Assembly: GCA_003298465.1 (NCBI GenBank)
Contig: QNGA01000006.1
Location: 277,200 to 341,199, forward strand
Length of the DNA: 64,000 bases
Origin: a halophilic archaeon
GTDB lineage: Archaea > Halobacteriota > Halobacteria > Halobacteriales > Haladaptataceae
Direction: 5' to 3'
The position numbers and the translations under genes are program-made. Of the stretch, positions 35,397 to 44,109 are shown piece by piece. Positions within the stretch are counted from its first letter, which is position 1, and each line of letters opens with the position of its first letter. The notes under the pieces were generated by a model. That model had not been told where the DNA came from and ran no database searches. It was given only the letters and a program-made list of their open reading frames with translations.

Positions 35397-35990
35397 TTCG
35401 TCCATCCCTGCCGATTCCGGCCCGTAGGACGCGGTCCGGCATCGGTGCGTCGTTCGTCCATCGTATCCGTCTCGGCATCGGAACCCCTAAGAGGAGTTTG
35501 ATACTTCGAAACGCAGTGGTGCCGAACGAGTTACTCTGGCGCCAGTAAAGAGCGGTGAGTCGGTCCGACGCAGGGCTTTCCGCTCGAATCGTACCACGTG
35601 TCCTGCAATCTCTGTCGATGCGACTCTCACTCCTCCTTACCGCTTTCGTTTCTCGTGGCCAAACGATAGCCCCATTCGGCGCCAAAGTCGTTACACCACT
35701 ATCACTGTAAAGGATAGACCGGTGAAAAGTGTTAGAGAGTATCTCGCTTCTCGCCACCGAGGAGCTCGAAGGATAACGTCGTCCGGTATCAAGAGGACGT
35801 TCGACGGCCGAACGACGCCGATTTGGAAGCGTGAAACGGCGGAGCTTCGAGACGACGAACTCCGTTCGCTCACGGTCGACGGTATCGACCACTGTCACGG
35901 TCGGCATACGAATGACGATCCGAGGGGACTGGAAGCCACGAGTGCGCCAACGTGCTCGAAGCTCGATAACCGTTCGTACGGCAGGGATAC
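35397..35990. other. intergenic stretch, no supported gene
   Basis: Roughly 590 bases between the two divergent promoters. Open frames here are short, lack recognisable motifs and are Arg/Ser rich on both strands. I see no RNA gene or repeat. It may hold regulatory sites for the divergent genes. Confidence 0.5.
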
Positions 35991-36000
35991 GATTTATAGG
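35991..36000 (+). promoter_or_regulatory. TATA box of the large propeller gene
   Basis: The motif gatttatagg lies about 27 bases before the ATG at 36022. It is one of the best TATA matches in the window and indicates a leaderless start. Confidence 0.5.
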
Positions 36001-36021
36001 GGCACGGTCGCATCGGAGTGT

Positions 36022-37839
36022 ATGGAGGAGCGATTTCGAGTCACGAGTCTCGGGCGGGCAGCACCGACCATCTCGATATCAGCGTCGTGTCGCGTCGGCG
36101 CGGCCGTCCACGTCGGGACCCGGAGCGTCCACCCGACCAGGGTCGCGGCGCTCGACCTGACGACGGCGACGACCGACGCACAGCACGAGGTACCCGGCGT
36201 CGGCGGCATCCGCGGGATGGTCGAACACGACGGAGTCGTCTACTTCGGCACCTACCACCCGGCGAGCCTCTACCGAATCGACCCCGACGGAACGGGCGTG
36301 ACGGAACTGGCCATGTTCGACGACGAGACGTTCGTCTGGGACGTGACCGCTGTCGACGGGTGTGTATACGCAGGTACGTATCCGAACGCGACGGTCCGCG
36401 AGTACGACGTCGAAGCGGAGGAGGCGCGTTCGCTGGGGCGGGCGCGTGAGGACGTCGACTACGCCCGGAGCATCGTCGCCGGCGAGGACACAATCTACGT
36501 GGGCGTCGGCACGAAGGCACAGCTCGTCGCAGTAGACCGGGAGAGTGGCGAGAAGCGATCGATTCTGCCAGCGGAACTGAGCGACGAGAACATGGCGTAC
36601 GAACTGGCGCTAACCGAGGAAGAGGTGATCGTTCGACTGACTCCCGACGGGACGCTCTGTGCGATCGACCGCGACGACCCGTCCTCTTTCCGTCTCGTCG
36701 ACGAGGGCGTCTCGACGGTCGCCGTCGACGCGGAGACGGTGTGCGGGTTCAAGGACGGGACCGTCCTCCAGTACGGAGTCGACCGAGGCCCGGAACCGAT
36801 CGGGTCGGGCATAGACAACTTCGAGCCCTTCTGGCTCTCGGTCGACGACGGGGCCGCCGTCGGGGCGTCGTCGGACGGCTCGGTCTGGTCGGCCGGCGTC
36901 GGCGACGTCGAAGTGATCGACCTGGCCGACGCCGGCATGAATCGCGGCGCGGAAAGGCCCCAGGCGGCTCTCGCGCTTGGCGACGCCGTCTACGTCACGT
37001 CCCACGGGAAGATACACCGCCATCGCGACGGCGAAGCCGTCGAAACCCGGAGCGTTCCCGGCGAGGGGAAGGCGATGGAGGCCGTGGACGGCACGATCTA
37101 TCTTGCCACGTATCCAGACGCCAGTGTCGTCGAGTACGACCCGAGGAGAGACGAACGGCGGACGCTCGCGACCATCGGCGAGACCCAGAACCGGTCGCGA
37201 ACCATCCACTACGACGAGGTTCGCGACGCCCTCTACGTCGGGACCCGCCCGGATTACGGACACATCGGCGGTGCCGTGACCGCATTCGACAGGGAGACCG
37301 GCGACGTCCGGGTCCACCGGAACGTCGTCGAGAAGCAATCGATTTCGAGCATCGCCCGCGACGGCGAGGACGTCTACCTCGGGAGCGAGATTCAGGGCGG
37401 ACTCGGAATCGAACCGGTCGCAACCACCCCTCGACTCGTCTCCTGGGACCCCGAGGCGTTCGAGACGGGATGGGAACTCGCTCCGGTCGAGGAGACGACT
37501 GGCATCGACGACGTCGTGGCTCTCGACGGGACGCTCTACGGAGTCACGGTAGACGGCGACCTCTTCGTCGTCGACCCCGACGTCCCCGAAGTCGTCTATC
37601 GTGGGACCGCCACCGACGGCTGGACCACGCTGGCGACGCACGAGGGGGCAGTCTACGGCCTGAGTACGGAGGCAGTGATCAGGATCGACCCTCGAACGTA
37701 CGACGTGACGACCGTAGTCGACGGACTCGACGGCCAGTGGTACGGCAACCCCAGAATCACGATCGGCGACGAGGGCGAAATCTACGCGCTTTCCGGGTAC
37801 GACCTCGCACGCGTGGAGGAGTCGTCGCCCTCCGAGTGA
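36022..37839 (+). CDS. large cytoplasmic beta-propeller protein, unknown
   Basis: 605 residues of repeated four-strand units of about 45 residues: GVVYFGTYHPASLYRIDPDG, GCVYAGTYPNATVREYDVE, GTIYLATYPDASVVEYDPR and DALYVGTRPDYGHIGGAVTAFD. The recurring YxGTYPxAxVxEYD pattern is characteristic, and the number of repeats suggests either one large or two small propellers. No signal peptide or membrane segment is visible. Some propellers of this kind are oligosaccharide lyases or lactonases; I see no decisive catalytic motif. It begins at a strong leaderless promoter and ends 268 bases before a convergent dehydrogenase gene. Confidence 0.7.
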   Translation: MEERFRVTSLGRAAPTISISASCRVGAAVHVGTRSVHPTRVAALDLTTATTDAQHEVPGVGGIRGMVEHDGVVYFGTYHPASLYRIDPDGTGVTELAMFDDETFVWDVTAVDGCVYAGTYPNATVREYDVEAEEARSLGRAREDVDYARSIVAGEDTIYVGVGTKAQLVAVDRESGEKRSILPAELSDENMAYELALTEEEVIVRLTPDGTLCAIDRDDPSSFRLVDEGVSTVAVDAETVCGFKDGTVLQYGVDRGPEPIGSGIDNFEPFWLSVDDGAAVGASSDGSVWSAGVGDVEVIDLADAGMNRGAERPQAALALGDAVYVTSHGKIHRHRDGEAVETRSVPGEGKAMEAVDGTIYLATYPDASVVEYDPRRDERRTLATIGETQNRSRTIHYDEVRDALYVGTRPDYGHIGGAVTAFDRETGDVRVHRNVVEKQSISSIARDGEDVYLGSEIQGGLGIEPVATTPRLVSWDPEAFETGWELAPVEETTGIDDVVALDGTLYGVTVDGDLFVVDPDVPEVVYRGTATDGWTTLATHEGAVYGLSTEAVIRIDPRTYDVTTVVDGLDGQWYGNPRITIGDEGEIYALSGYDLARVEESSPSE

Positions 37840-38066
37840 CCGAGCGTGGCTCCGGAGGGGGTCGACCCCGAGGAACGTAGACCGCAGGAACTTCCCCCCG
37901 TTCGGGGATAACCCCTTCACCGAGTGTAACGTCGGTGTACCGTGTTCGAAACCGAATTCAACTCCGCCGTTGCGGTCGCGGGGTAACGTCGCGGAGCCGG
38001 TGACCGTCGACGACCGCCCGGCGCTGCTCGCCGTGTTCGTAGATGGACACACCGTAGCGGTGGACG

Positions 38067-38091
38067 TCGAGGATAGGGGGCCTATCCTCGA
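38067..38091. terminator. perfect 11-bp inverted repeat between convergent genes
   Basis: The arms tcgaggatagg (38067-38077) and cctatcctcga (38081-38091) flank a three-base ggg loop. It lies 17 bases beyond the stop of the dehydrogenase gene and about 230 beyond the propeller gene. It could be a bidirectional transcription-end or RNA-processing hairpin, or a dimeric regulator site. No T-run follows. Confidence 0.45.
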
Positions 38092-38107
38092 ATCTCTCTA
38101 CGCCCGC

Positions 38108-39112
38108 TCAGGACTCGACGTGGTCGTCGGTCATCAGCTCGAACCGCTCGCGTGGAATCTCGTGACGGAGTGGTTCGTCCTCGACGAAACGTTCTATCTC
38201 CGATACTACGGTCTCGGCGAGCCGGCTCCGGGAGGGCGCGCCAGCGACGTGGGGAAACAGGATGGCGTTCTCGAGGGTCCGGAAGGGACTGCTGGTGGGG
38301 AGTGGTTCCTCCTCGTAGACGTCTAAGACTGCCCGGATGCGCTCTGCCTCCAGTTCGTCGATCAGTGCCGATTGGTCGACGAGCTTCCCACGGGCGGCGT
38401 TGACGAGTAGCGCACCGTCCCGGAGCCGACCCAGTCGCTCGGCGTCGAGGAGGTGGTGGGTCTCCGGTGTCAGCGACGCGTGAATCGACACGACCGGCGA
38501 CTCCGAGAGGACGGTGTCGAGGGAGGTTAGCCGGGCGTCGTACCCGTCGAGCGCAGACTCATCGACGTACGGGTCGTAGACGAGCGCCGTGACGTCGAAC
38601 GGGTCGAGCAGATCGAGCAGGTCGCGACCGACGGTGCCCAGCCCCACGAACCCCACCGTCCGGTCGAACAACGTCTCGGTCCGGTCCCAGCCGTCCGGCC
38701 ACTCGCCGGCCCTCATCTCCGCGGTCAGGCCCGCCACGTCCCGGAGTCCGGTCAGGACGTACGTGAGAATGCCCTCGGCGACGTATTTCGCCATCACCTC
38801 GTTGGCGCTGCAGACGACGACGCCCTCGTCGTAGAGGGCAGGTGAGCCGATTACAGCTACGCTTCCCCCGACGTGCGCAACGAGCGAGAGGTCCTCGGCG
38901 TCGGTCAGCACCGTCTCGTCGAGCGTCGGCGTCCCCCAGCCAGTGACACAGACGTCGACGCCCTGAAGTCGGTCGGAAAGCTCCGTCTGGGTCAGTTGTT
39001 CGAAGCTCTCGTTGTACGTCACGTCTCCCAGTCGTTCGAGTCGGCGACGCTGCTCCGGGGGGAGGACATTCTCGCGCAGTTCCCCGTCCGGAAGCGTAAC
39101 CAGTACGTCCAT
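38108..39112 (-). CDS. D-isomer-specific 2-hydroxyacid dehydrogenase
   Basis: 334 residues from ATG 39112 (MDVLVTLPDGELRE). Upstream codons of the longer frame precede the TATA element at 39134-39143. The NAD-binding loop is VGFVGLGTVGRDLLD. The catalytic triad is Arg241 (NAARGKLVD), Glu269 (DVYEEEPLP) and His288 (FPHVAG). It reduces 2-oxo acids or oxidises D-2-hydroxy acids (glycerate, phosphoglycerate or sugar-acid products). It probably serves the end of the catabolic pathway here rather than serine biosynthesis, since no ACT domain is present. Confidence 0.87.
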   Translation of the reverse strand: MDVLVTLPDGELRENVLPPEQRRRLERLGDVTYNESFEQLTQTELSDRLQGVDVCVTGWGTPTLDETVLTDAEDLSLVAHVGGSVAVIGSPALYDEGVVVCSANEVMAKYVAEGILTYVLTGLRDVAGLTAEMRAGEWPDGWDRTETLFDRTVGFVGLGTVGRDLLDLLDPFDVTALVYDPYVDESALDGYDARLTSLDTVLSESPVVSIHASLTPETHHLLDAERLGRLRDGALLVNAARGKLVDQSALIDELEAERIRAVLDVYEEEPLPTSSPFRTLENAILFPHVAGAPSRSRLAETVVSEIERFVEDEPLRHEIPRERFELMTDDHVES

Positions 39113-39474
39113 CGTCTGGCAGGTATGGGGGTGACACAATAAGCGTTCTGACGACGGACGTGTCGTCGCCTCCGTTCGGCTGAACACACGAGTATTCGTT
39201 ACTGTCCGTGGAGCGATTTCTTCGACTGGGCGCGGACGTCCTGTCCCCTTGAAAGGTTGCGCCACGCTGTGCGTGGCGGTCGTTCGGTCTGGATCGTTCG
39301 AGCCGTCCTTCACCCAGCGACTCTATCACTGATATGCAAAAACGGAGTACGACCGCCCGATTGACGCCCGGTCGTCAGCACGCCCCCACGCAGGAGCAGT
39401 CGACGTCGCCGGACGGTGCGGTTACGAGACCGCTGGAATTTCGACACAGCCACCGCTAGCGGTCGGCCAGTCCG
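39113..39474. other. intergenic stretch with a promoter and a hairpin
   Basis: 362 bases. A TATA-like element for the dehydrogenase (minus strand, cttattgtgt) lies at 39134-39143. A perfect 8-bp hairpin, cgccacgc/gcgtggcg with loop tgt, lies at 39260-39278. Nothing else is recognised. Confidence 0.4.
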
Positions 39475-40890
39475 CTAGAGTAGATTGTTGTCGTCCATCC
39501 GTCGCCAGCCGGGGACGTTCGCGTCCCAGTACGCGGGAACAGGGGGACTGCTGCCGGTGTGGAAGGCTAGATCACCGTGGTCTCTACCTTCCGCCGCGCC
39601 GGCCGCCGAGAGGTCCTGCGGGACGAACCGAGCGCCATCACCACGCACCACCGATGAATCGCCCGAGTAAATCGGCTCGTCAGCGGAACTGTCCCCCGAC
39701 GACCAACACGAGGACTGTTCGACGAAGACGTTTCTAGCGTCCTGGATGTTGACGAGGGATTCCATCCCGCCGGTGTACTCGCAGTTTCGAACGACAACCC
39801 GATCGTCGTCGTCCATCGCCCGAACGTATCCGGTTCCTCCGTTTGCCCAGACGCCGTCGACGAGAATCATCGACCCGTTGTTGCCGGTGGAGTTGTCTCC
39901 GTTGTCCAGCGACCCGACGAGCCACTGGCCGTCCGGATAGCTGGACTGGTCGTTCTTGAACTCGGTGTATCCACCGTACATCTTGAACGACTGGACGTCG
40001 TCGAGAAGCACGTGGTAGTGGCTGTCTCTGACTAGTTGTAGCGTGCAACCGAACAGGGAGATATCCGAGTCACCGCTGTTGAACCGTAGTGGGACTGCGC
40101 TGGGGTAGGTAACGTCGCAGCCGAAAAATCGCATGGCGTTGTTGCCTCCGTCGTCGACGTTCGCATTGATTAGCCCGGCGTCGTGGGTATCGATGTGGCT
40201 GAAGGTCGCCGAAAACGACTGGCTGTCCTTGTTGCTGTTGCTTTCGTTGACGTCGTATTTGAAGGCTCTTCCGCCGCTCGATTTGATGAATCGGATGTTT
40301 TCGAAGTAGTGGTTGGTGCCACCCATTACTCGGGCAACGTTGGGACTGTATTCGACCTGCAGATCTCGGATGGTGACCTGCGTCGTCGCCGCATCGTCGG
40401 TCGGATTGATCTCGAAGATCGGATTATCTCCGGATATCCTCGTCGCTCCGGGGCCATGTCCCTGAATTACGATATTGCCTCCCTCCCAATCGTTCGTCCC
40501 GAGTTTGATGGGAAAGCTGTCCGGCACCGCGTAGTCTCCTTCGATAACGACCTTCCCCGCGCGGACCGGCGGTTCGCTGTTGTACTCCGTGTTGTCGACT
40601 GCGAGGTTGTCCACCGCGTTTTGGACGTACTGGTATTCGGCACTTTCGCCCACGTAATTGATTGCATTGCTGTTGTGATTGTCTCCGAAGGCGCTCGCTG
40701 TTCCGCTCGCGCCGAGGAGAGCACCACCTCCGACCATGGCACCTAGCACCTGTCGCCGTGTCTTCGACCCCAACAGGCCACCGCTTGTCTCCTTTTTCAA
40801 CTTCTCGTTCTCGGCTTCGAGGGCCTCGATTCGTCGTTCGAGAGCGTCGATACGGGACTTCTCACGGTTATCCTGGGTTCTTTCGCTCAT
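39475..40890 (-). CDS. Tat-exported right-handed beta-helix protein with N-terminal coiled coil
   Basis: 471 residues. Residues about 12-36 (SRIDALERRIEALEAENEKL) are a coiled coil. A Tat signal follows with the twin-arginine motif TRRQVLG and the hydrophobic stretch AMVGGGALLGASGTASA ending in AxA. The mature part has short beta-rungs rich in Asn, Gly and Asp (GPGATRISGDNPIFEINPTDD, NNAMRFFGCDVTYPSAVPLR) typical of pectate-lyase-like helices. It should be folded in the cytoplasm, exported and placed at the cell surface. It is a candidate extracellular lyase or glycan-binding protein. It is divergent from the second beta-helix gene at 41155. Confidence 0.8.
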   Translation of the reverse strand: MSERTQDNREKSRIDALERRIEALEAENEKLKKETSGGLLGSKTRRQVLGAMVGGGALLGASGTASAFGDNHNSNAINYVGESAEYQYVQNAVDNLAVDNTEYNSEPPVRAGKVVIEGDYAVPDSFPIKLGTNDWEGGNIVIQGHGPGATRISGDNPIFEINPTDDAATTQVTIRDLQVEYSPNVARVMGGTNHYFENIRFIKSSGGRAFKYDVNESNSNKDSQSFSATFSHIDTHDAGLINANVDDGGNNAMRFFGCDVTYPSAVPLRFNSGDSDISLFGCTLQLVRDSHYHVLLDDVQSFKMYGGYTEFKNDQSSYPDGQWLVGSLDNGDNSTGNNGSMILVDGVWANGGTGYVRAMDDDDRVVVRNCEYTGGMESLVNIQDARNVFVEQSSCWSSGDSSADEPIYSGDSSVVRGDGARFVPQDLSAAGAAEGRDHGDLAFHTGSSPPVPAYWDANVPGWRRMDDNNLL

Positions 40891-40900
40891 TGGTTACCCG

Positions 40901-40922
40901 CCGGAACTTGCTTTTGTTCCGG
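40901..40922. repeat. inverted repeat in the 5' region of the beta-helix gene
   Basis: The arms ccggaac (40901-40907) and gttccgg (40916-40922) flank an 8-base loop, just upstream of the ATG at 40890. It could be an operator or a leader hairpin. Confidence 0.35.
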
Positions 40923-41154
40923 ACGAATTTATTTCGTTGTCCTAATATTTATAATTTTGTCCTGGGGCCAAGAGATTCAGTAGAGACACAGGGGAGATAT
41001 TCCTCTGACCGGTCACGCGTACGGTCAAATACCGCTCCAATCTTGCCCAGTGAGTGCCTTAACTGACGACAACAGTACATAAAGTTTATTTAGCTAACTA
41101 GTGACACACATTGATGTGGTGTGGATTTGACATCTTCACCACGGAATACAACCT
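40923..41154. promoter_or_regulatory. AT-rich divergent promoter region of two beta-helix genes
   Basis: Contains TATA-like stretches on both strands: taatatttataatttt at about 40943-40958 for the minus-strand gene, and agtttatttagc at about 41085-41096 for the plus-strand gene. There is an imperfect palindrome around cacacattgatgtggtgtg (about 41105-41123) between the plus-strand TATA box and the start codon. This is a good place for a regulator controlling both secreted proteins. Confidence 0.4.
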
Positions 41155-42420
41155 ATGACAGCCGAGAGAGAACCAGACGGACTACGACTGAGTCGGCGAG
41201 CGATGATGGTGATGGCGGGCGGAGCCGGGTTGCTGGGCGTCGCAGGCGGAACCGCGAACGCCGCTTCCAGCCAACCGGACCCGTCGTTCGAAACCGAACA
41301 GGTGGTGGGTGACGAGGACTGGATGTACGATTCGATTCAGGCCGCCCACGACGACGTGGACTCGGGCGGCCGCATCTACGTCACCGAGAGCTACGACTCG
41401 GCGAACGAGTCGTTCCCCATCGTTCTGTCCAATCACGTCAACGTCACCGGTGCTCACCGCGGAAGCACCGTCGTCGACGCGGGCGACTCCGGCGAGAACG
41501 TCTTCGAGATCCGCGAGGGTATCGACGACGGCCAGCGGCCGTACACCCTCACTCACGCGATACAGAACCTCCACGTCGAGGGAGGAGAGATCGGCGTCCT
41601 CATCTCGCCAGAAACGTCTGCGACGATTCAACACTTGGTCGTACGGAACACCAACTCCCACGGAGTAGCGAGCCTCGACCAGAAGGGGAACTCGGGAGTG
41701 TCCTTCATGAACTACCTCCACAACGTCCACGTGTTCACCGTGGGCGGTAACGGCTTCCACCTACCGTTCTCAGGCGTCAATCACGCGAGCCGACTCCAGT
41801 TCTGCGTCGCCTGGGACAACGACGGAATCGGCGCGAACGTCGGCGGCTACGGCACGCACATCGCGGGCGGAGTCTACCAGGGCAACGGCCATCACGGAAT
41901 TCGATTCGCACCCGGCGCGAACCAGTTCGTCCGCGACGCCTACCTCGAAGGAAACGGCGACGACCAGCGCGCCAACGAGGACCACGAGTACTCCGCGGAC
42001 GTTCAAATTCACAACACGCAGGCATCGATCGAGAACTGCTACTTCCAGGGGGCAGGCGCCGGCGGCCGAACCGAGCGCGGCGTCGACTTCAAGGGCGGCA
42101 TCAACTCACACGTCCGGAACTGCCTGTTCCGGAACCACCGCGAGGGCGCCGTCTACGTCGACGAGAACTCGACACAGTGTGACCTCCACATGGAGTCGAA
42201 CATCAACTGGGACGACACGTACGTCATCGCGGACAACGGCGACCGCACGCGCTCCGAAGGGGAGATTCTACCGACGGACCTCTCGTCCACGCCCGGCCAG
42301 TACGTACACGACTCTGGGTACGACGACGGCACGAACACCTCGTCAGGTCACCCGGAGCAGGCAGTCTGGTATGACGGCGCCTGGTACACCTGGGGCGGCG
42401 ACGTCATCCGCCCCACCTGA
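41155..42420 (+). CDS. Tat-exported right-handed beta-helix protein
   Basis: 421 residues. A Tat signal peptide at the N-terminus has LSRRAMMVMAGGAG and a cleavage-like TANAAS at about 34-39. The mature part is a pectate-lyase-superfamily helix: YDSIQAAHDDVDSGGRIYV (the common first rung), HVNVTGAHRGSTVVDAGD, ESFPIVLSN and NGFHLPFSGVNHASRLQF. The length fits a single helix without extra domains. It is probably secreted and may cleave or bind the glycan outside the cell. It is the divergent partner of 39475 and is followed by a convergent sulfatase. Confidence 0.82.
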   Translation: MTAEREPDGLRLSRRAMMVMAGGAGLLGVAGGTANAASSQPDPSFETEQVVGDEDWMYDSIQAAHDDVDSGGRIYVTESYDSANESFPIVLSNHVNVTGAHRGSTVVDAGDSGENVFEIREGIDDGQRPYTLTHAIQNLHVEGGEIGVLISPETSATIQHLVVRNTNSHGVASLDQKGNSGVSFMNYLHNVHVFTVGGNGFHLPFSGVNHASRLQFCVAWDNDGIGANVGGYGTHIAGGVYQGNGHHGIRFAPGANQFVRDAYLEGNGDDQRANEDHEYSADVQIHNTQASIENCYFQGAGAGGRTERGVDFKGGINSHVRNCLFRNHREGAVYVDENSTQCDLHMESNINWDDTYVIADNGDRTRSEGEILPTDLSSTPGQYVHDSGYDDGTNTSSGHPEQAVWYDGAWYTWGGDVIRPT

Positions 42421-42482
42421 CCCCTGACGACGCGGACAGTTGCAGTGGACCCGTCGCGTAACTCCGATACACGACGCGGAGC

Positions 42483-43997
42483 CTACTCACCGTCAAGATA
42501 GTCGGCGGCGGTCTGTTCGACGATGCCACCGTGGGCAAGCACCGTCTCGGCGTGTTCCTCACGACCCGTTTCGCGCAGGCGATCGGCGTATGCCTCGGCA
42601 TGACCGTTCGCGTGGAACGGACCACCATCGCGGACCACCTCCCACAGCGGGTCAGTAACGCCGCCGGGTGACGACGGATTACCTCCCGCGACGCCCGTCG
42701 CCGACTCCAGCAGCCGTTCGTCGACCCAGTCGGAGAGCAACGAGAGGCCATGGCGGGCAACATCGGGGTGTTCACGAGCGAGATTCGTCGTCTCGTGGGG
42801 GTCGGCGGCCACGTCGAACAGCATCACGGGGTCGAGCGCTTTGAGTCCGTCATGGTAGGTCCGAATCAGGAGCCAGTCGTCCCAGCGGACCATCCGCTCG
42901 GCGGCCCACGCACCCTGACTGCAGACGATGAACTCACGGCCGACGTCGTCGCCATCGGCGACTGAGCCGGCGAACGATTCGCCGTCCCAGCCAGTAGCTT
43001 GGTCGATGTCTGCGAGTTCACAGAGTGTCGGCGCGAAATCGACCTGGTAATGGAACTCGTCGTCGACGCCGGGTTCGACGTCCGGCCCCGAGACGATGAA
43101 GGGGACGTTGCACGTTCGCTCGTCGGCGGTCTGGTGGTCGCCGTAAATATTGAGTTCGCCCTGGTTCTCGCCGTGGTCCGCCGAGACGATGATCAGCGTC
43201 TCCTCGCGGACGCCGTGTTCGTCTAATGCTTCGAGCAGCATCGAGAGGTGGTCGTCCATGAAGCGGATGCCGACGTCGTAGCCGTTTATCCAGTGTTCGA
43301 ACTCCTTCCGGGAAGATATCTCGCCGGGCGTCCGATCCATCTCTGCGCCGTCCGTCCATCCCCGAGGTTCGCGGGCGCTGTGTGGACCGTAGCTCTCGTA
43401 CTGCTCGCGAATCGTCTCCGCGTCGGGGAACGCGGGCGCAGGTTCGTCGGCGAACGGATTCTCGTACTCCTCGGGCGTGTTGTAGGGGGTGTGGGGGTCC
43501 CAGACGTTAACGTGGAGGTACCAGTCGTCCTCGGTCGCGTGCGCGTCGAGCCAGTCGAGCGCGTGCGGCACGACCTCGTCGGCGGTCTCTCTCCCCTCGC
43601 CGCCAGGGTCGCGCCACTCCTCGAATCCATCCAGGACGTGCCAGGCGCCGTGGCGCTGTGGGAAACTGCTGATGAATCCAGTCCGATAACCCGCCTCCCG
43701 AAGGAGCGATGGGAACGTTCGGTGGTCTGGGTGATGCTTGAACGTCCGCTTCGTGCCATGACGGTTCGGTTCGGCTGTCAACCCGCCATGGTTAACGACG
43801 CCCGTGTGGATGCCGAACCGACCCGTGAACAGCGCGGTTCGCGATGGAAGGCAGGGAACGTCCGACGCGTAGTAGTTCGTGAAACGACGGCCCTCTGTGG
43901 CGAGTGTGTCGATGGTCGGTGAGGTATTGCGATTGTAGCCGTAACAACCTAAATGATCCGGCCGTAGCGAATCGATGTCGAAATACAGGATGCGCAT
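42483..43997 (-). CDS. sulfatase (formylglycine-dependent)
   Basis: 504 residues from ATG 43997 (MRILYFDIDSLRPDHLGCYG). Cys49 lies in VPCLPSRTALFTGRF, the C-x-P-x-R formylglycine motif. Metal ligands are in YFDIDSLRPDH and TLIIVSADHGENQGE. No signal peptide is seen. It is longer at the C-terminus than the sulfatase at 18614 and only distantly similar, so a different sulfate position or sugar is likely. It marks the right end of the glycan locus, next to the IS6 remnant. Confidence 0.9.
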   Translation of the reverse strand: MRILYFDIDSLRPDHLGCYGYNRNTSPTIDTLATEGRRFTNYYASDVPCLPSRTALFTGRFGIHTGVVNHGGLTAEPNRHGTKRTFKHHPDHRTFPSLLREAGYRTGFISSFPQRHGAWHVLDGFEEWRDPGGEGRETADEVVPHALDWLDAHATEDDWYLHVNVWDPHTPYNTPEEYENPFADEPAPAFPDAETIREQYESYGPHSAREPRGWTDGAEMDRTPGEISSRKEFEHWINGYDVGIRFMDDHLSMLLEALDEHGVREETLIIVSADHGENQGELNIYGDHQTADERTCNVPFIVSGPDVEPGVDDEFHYQVDFAPTLCELADIDQATGWDGESFAGSVADGDDVGREFIVCSQGAWAAERMVRWDDWLLIRTYHDGLKALDPVMLFDVAADPHETTNLAREHPDVARHGLSLLSDWVDERLLESATGVAGGNPSSPGGVTDPLWEVVRDGGPFHANGHAEAYADRLRETGREEHAETVLAHGGIVEQTAADYLDGE

Positions 43998-44109
43998 GAA
44001 CAGTTTCAATTTATGGACTTGTGGTATTTCTCTTTTGCTTCGCGAGAATAGTCACATGCCAAGCGATGCCAGCTTGCTGCATCTAGTGATTGTTTCTAAA
44101 TCATTAGGT

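Noticed and set aside
35364..35405. Upstream start of the class III aminotransferase at 35405
   Set aside because: It lies upstream of the TATA box at 35388-35396, so the transcript could not include it.
35332..35907. 191-codon minus-strand frame upstream of the propeller gene
   Set aside because: Starts or ends inside promoter regions of flanking genes, is Arg/Ser rich and has no motif.
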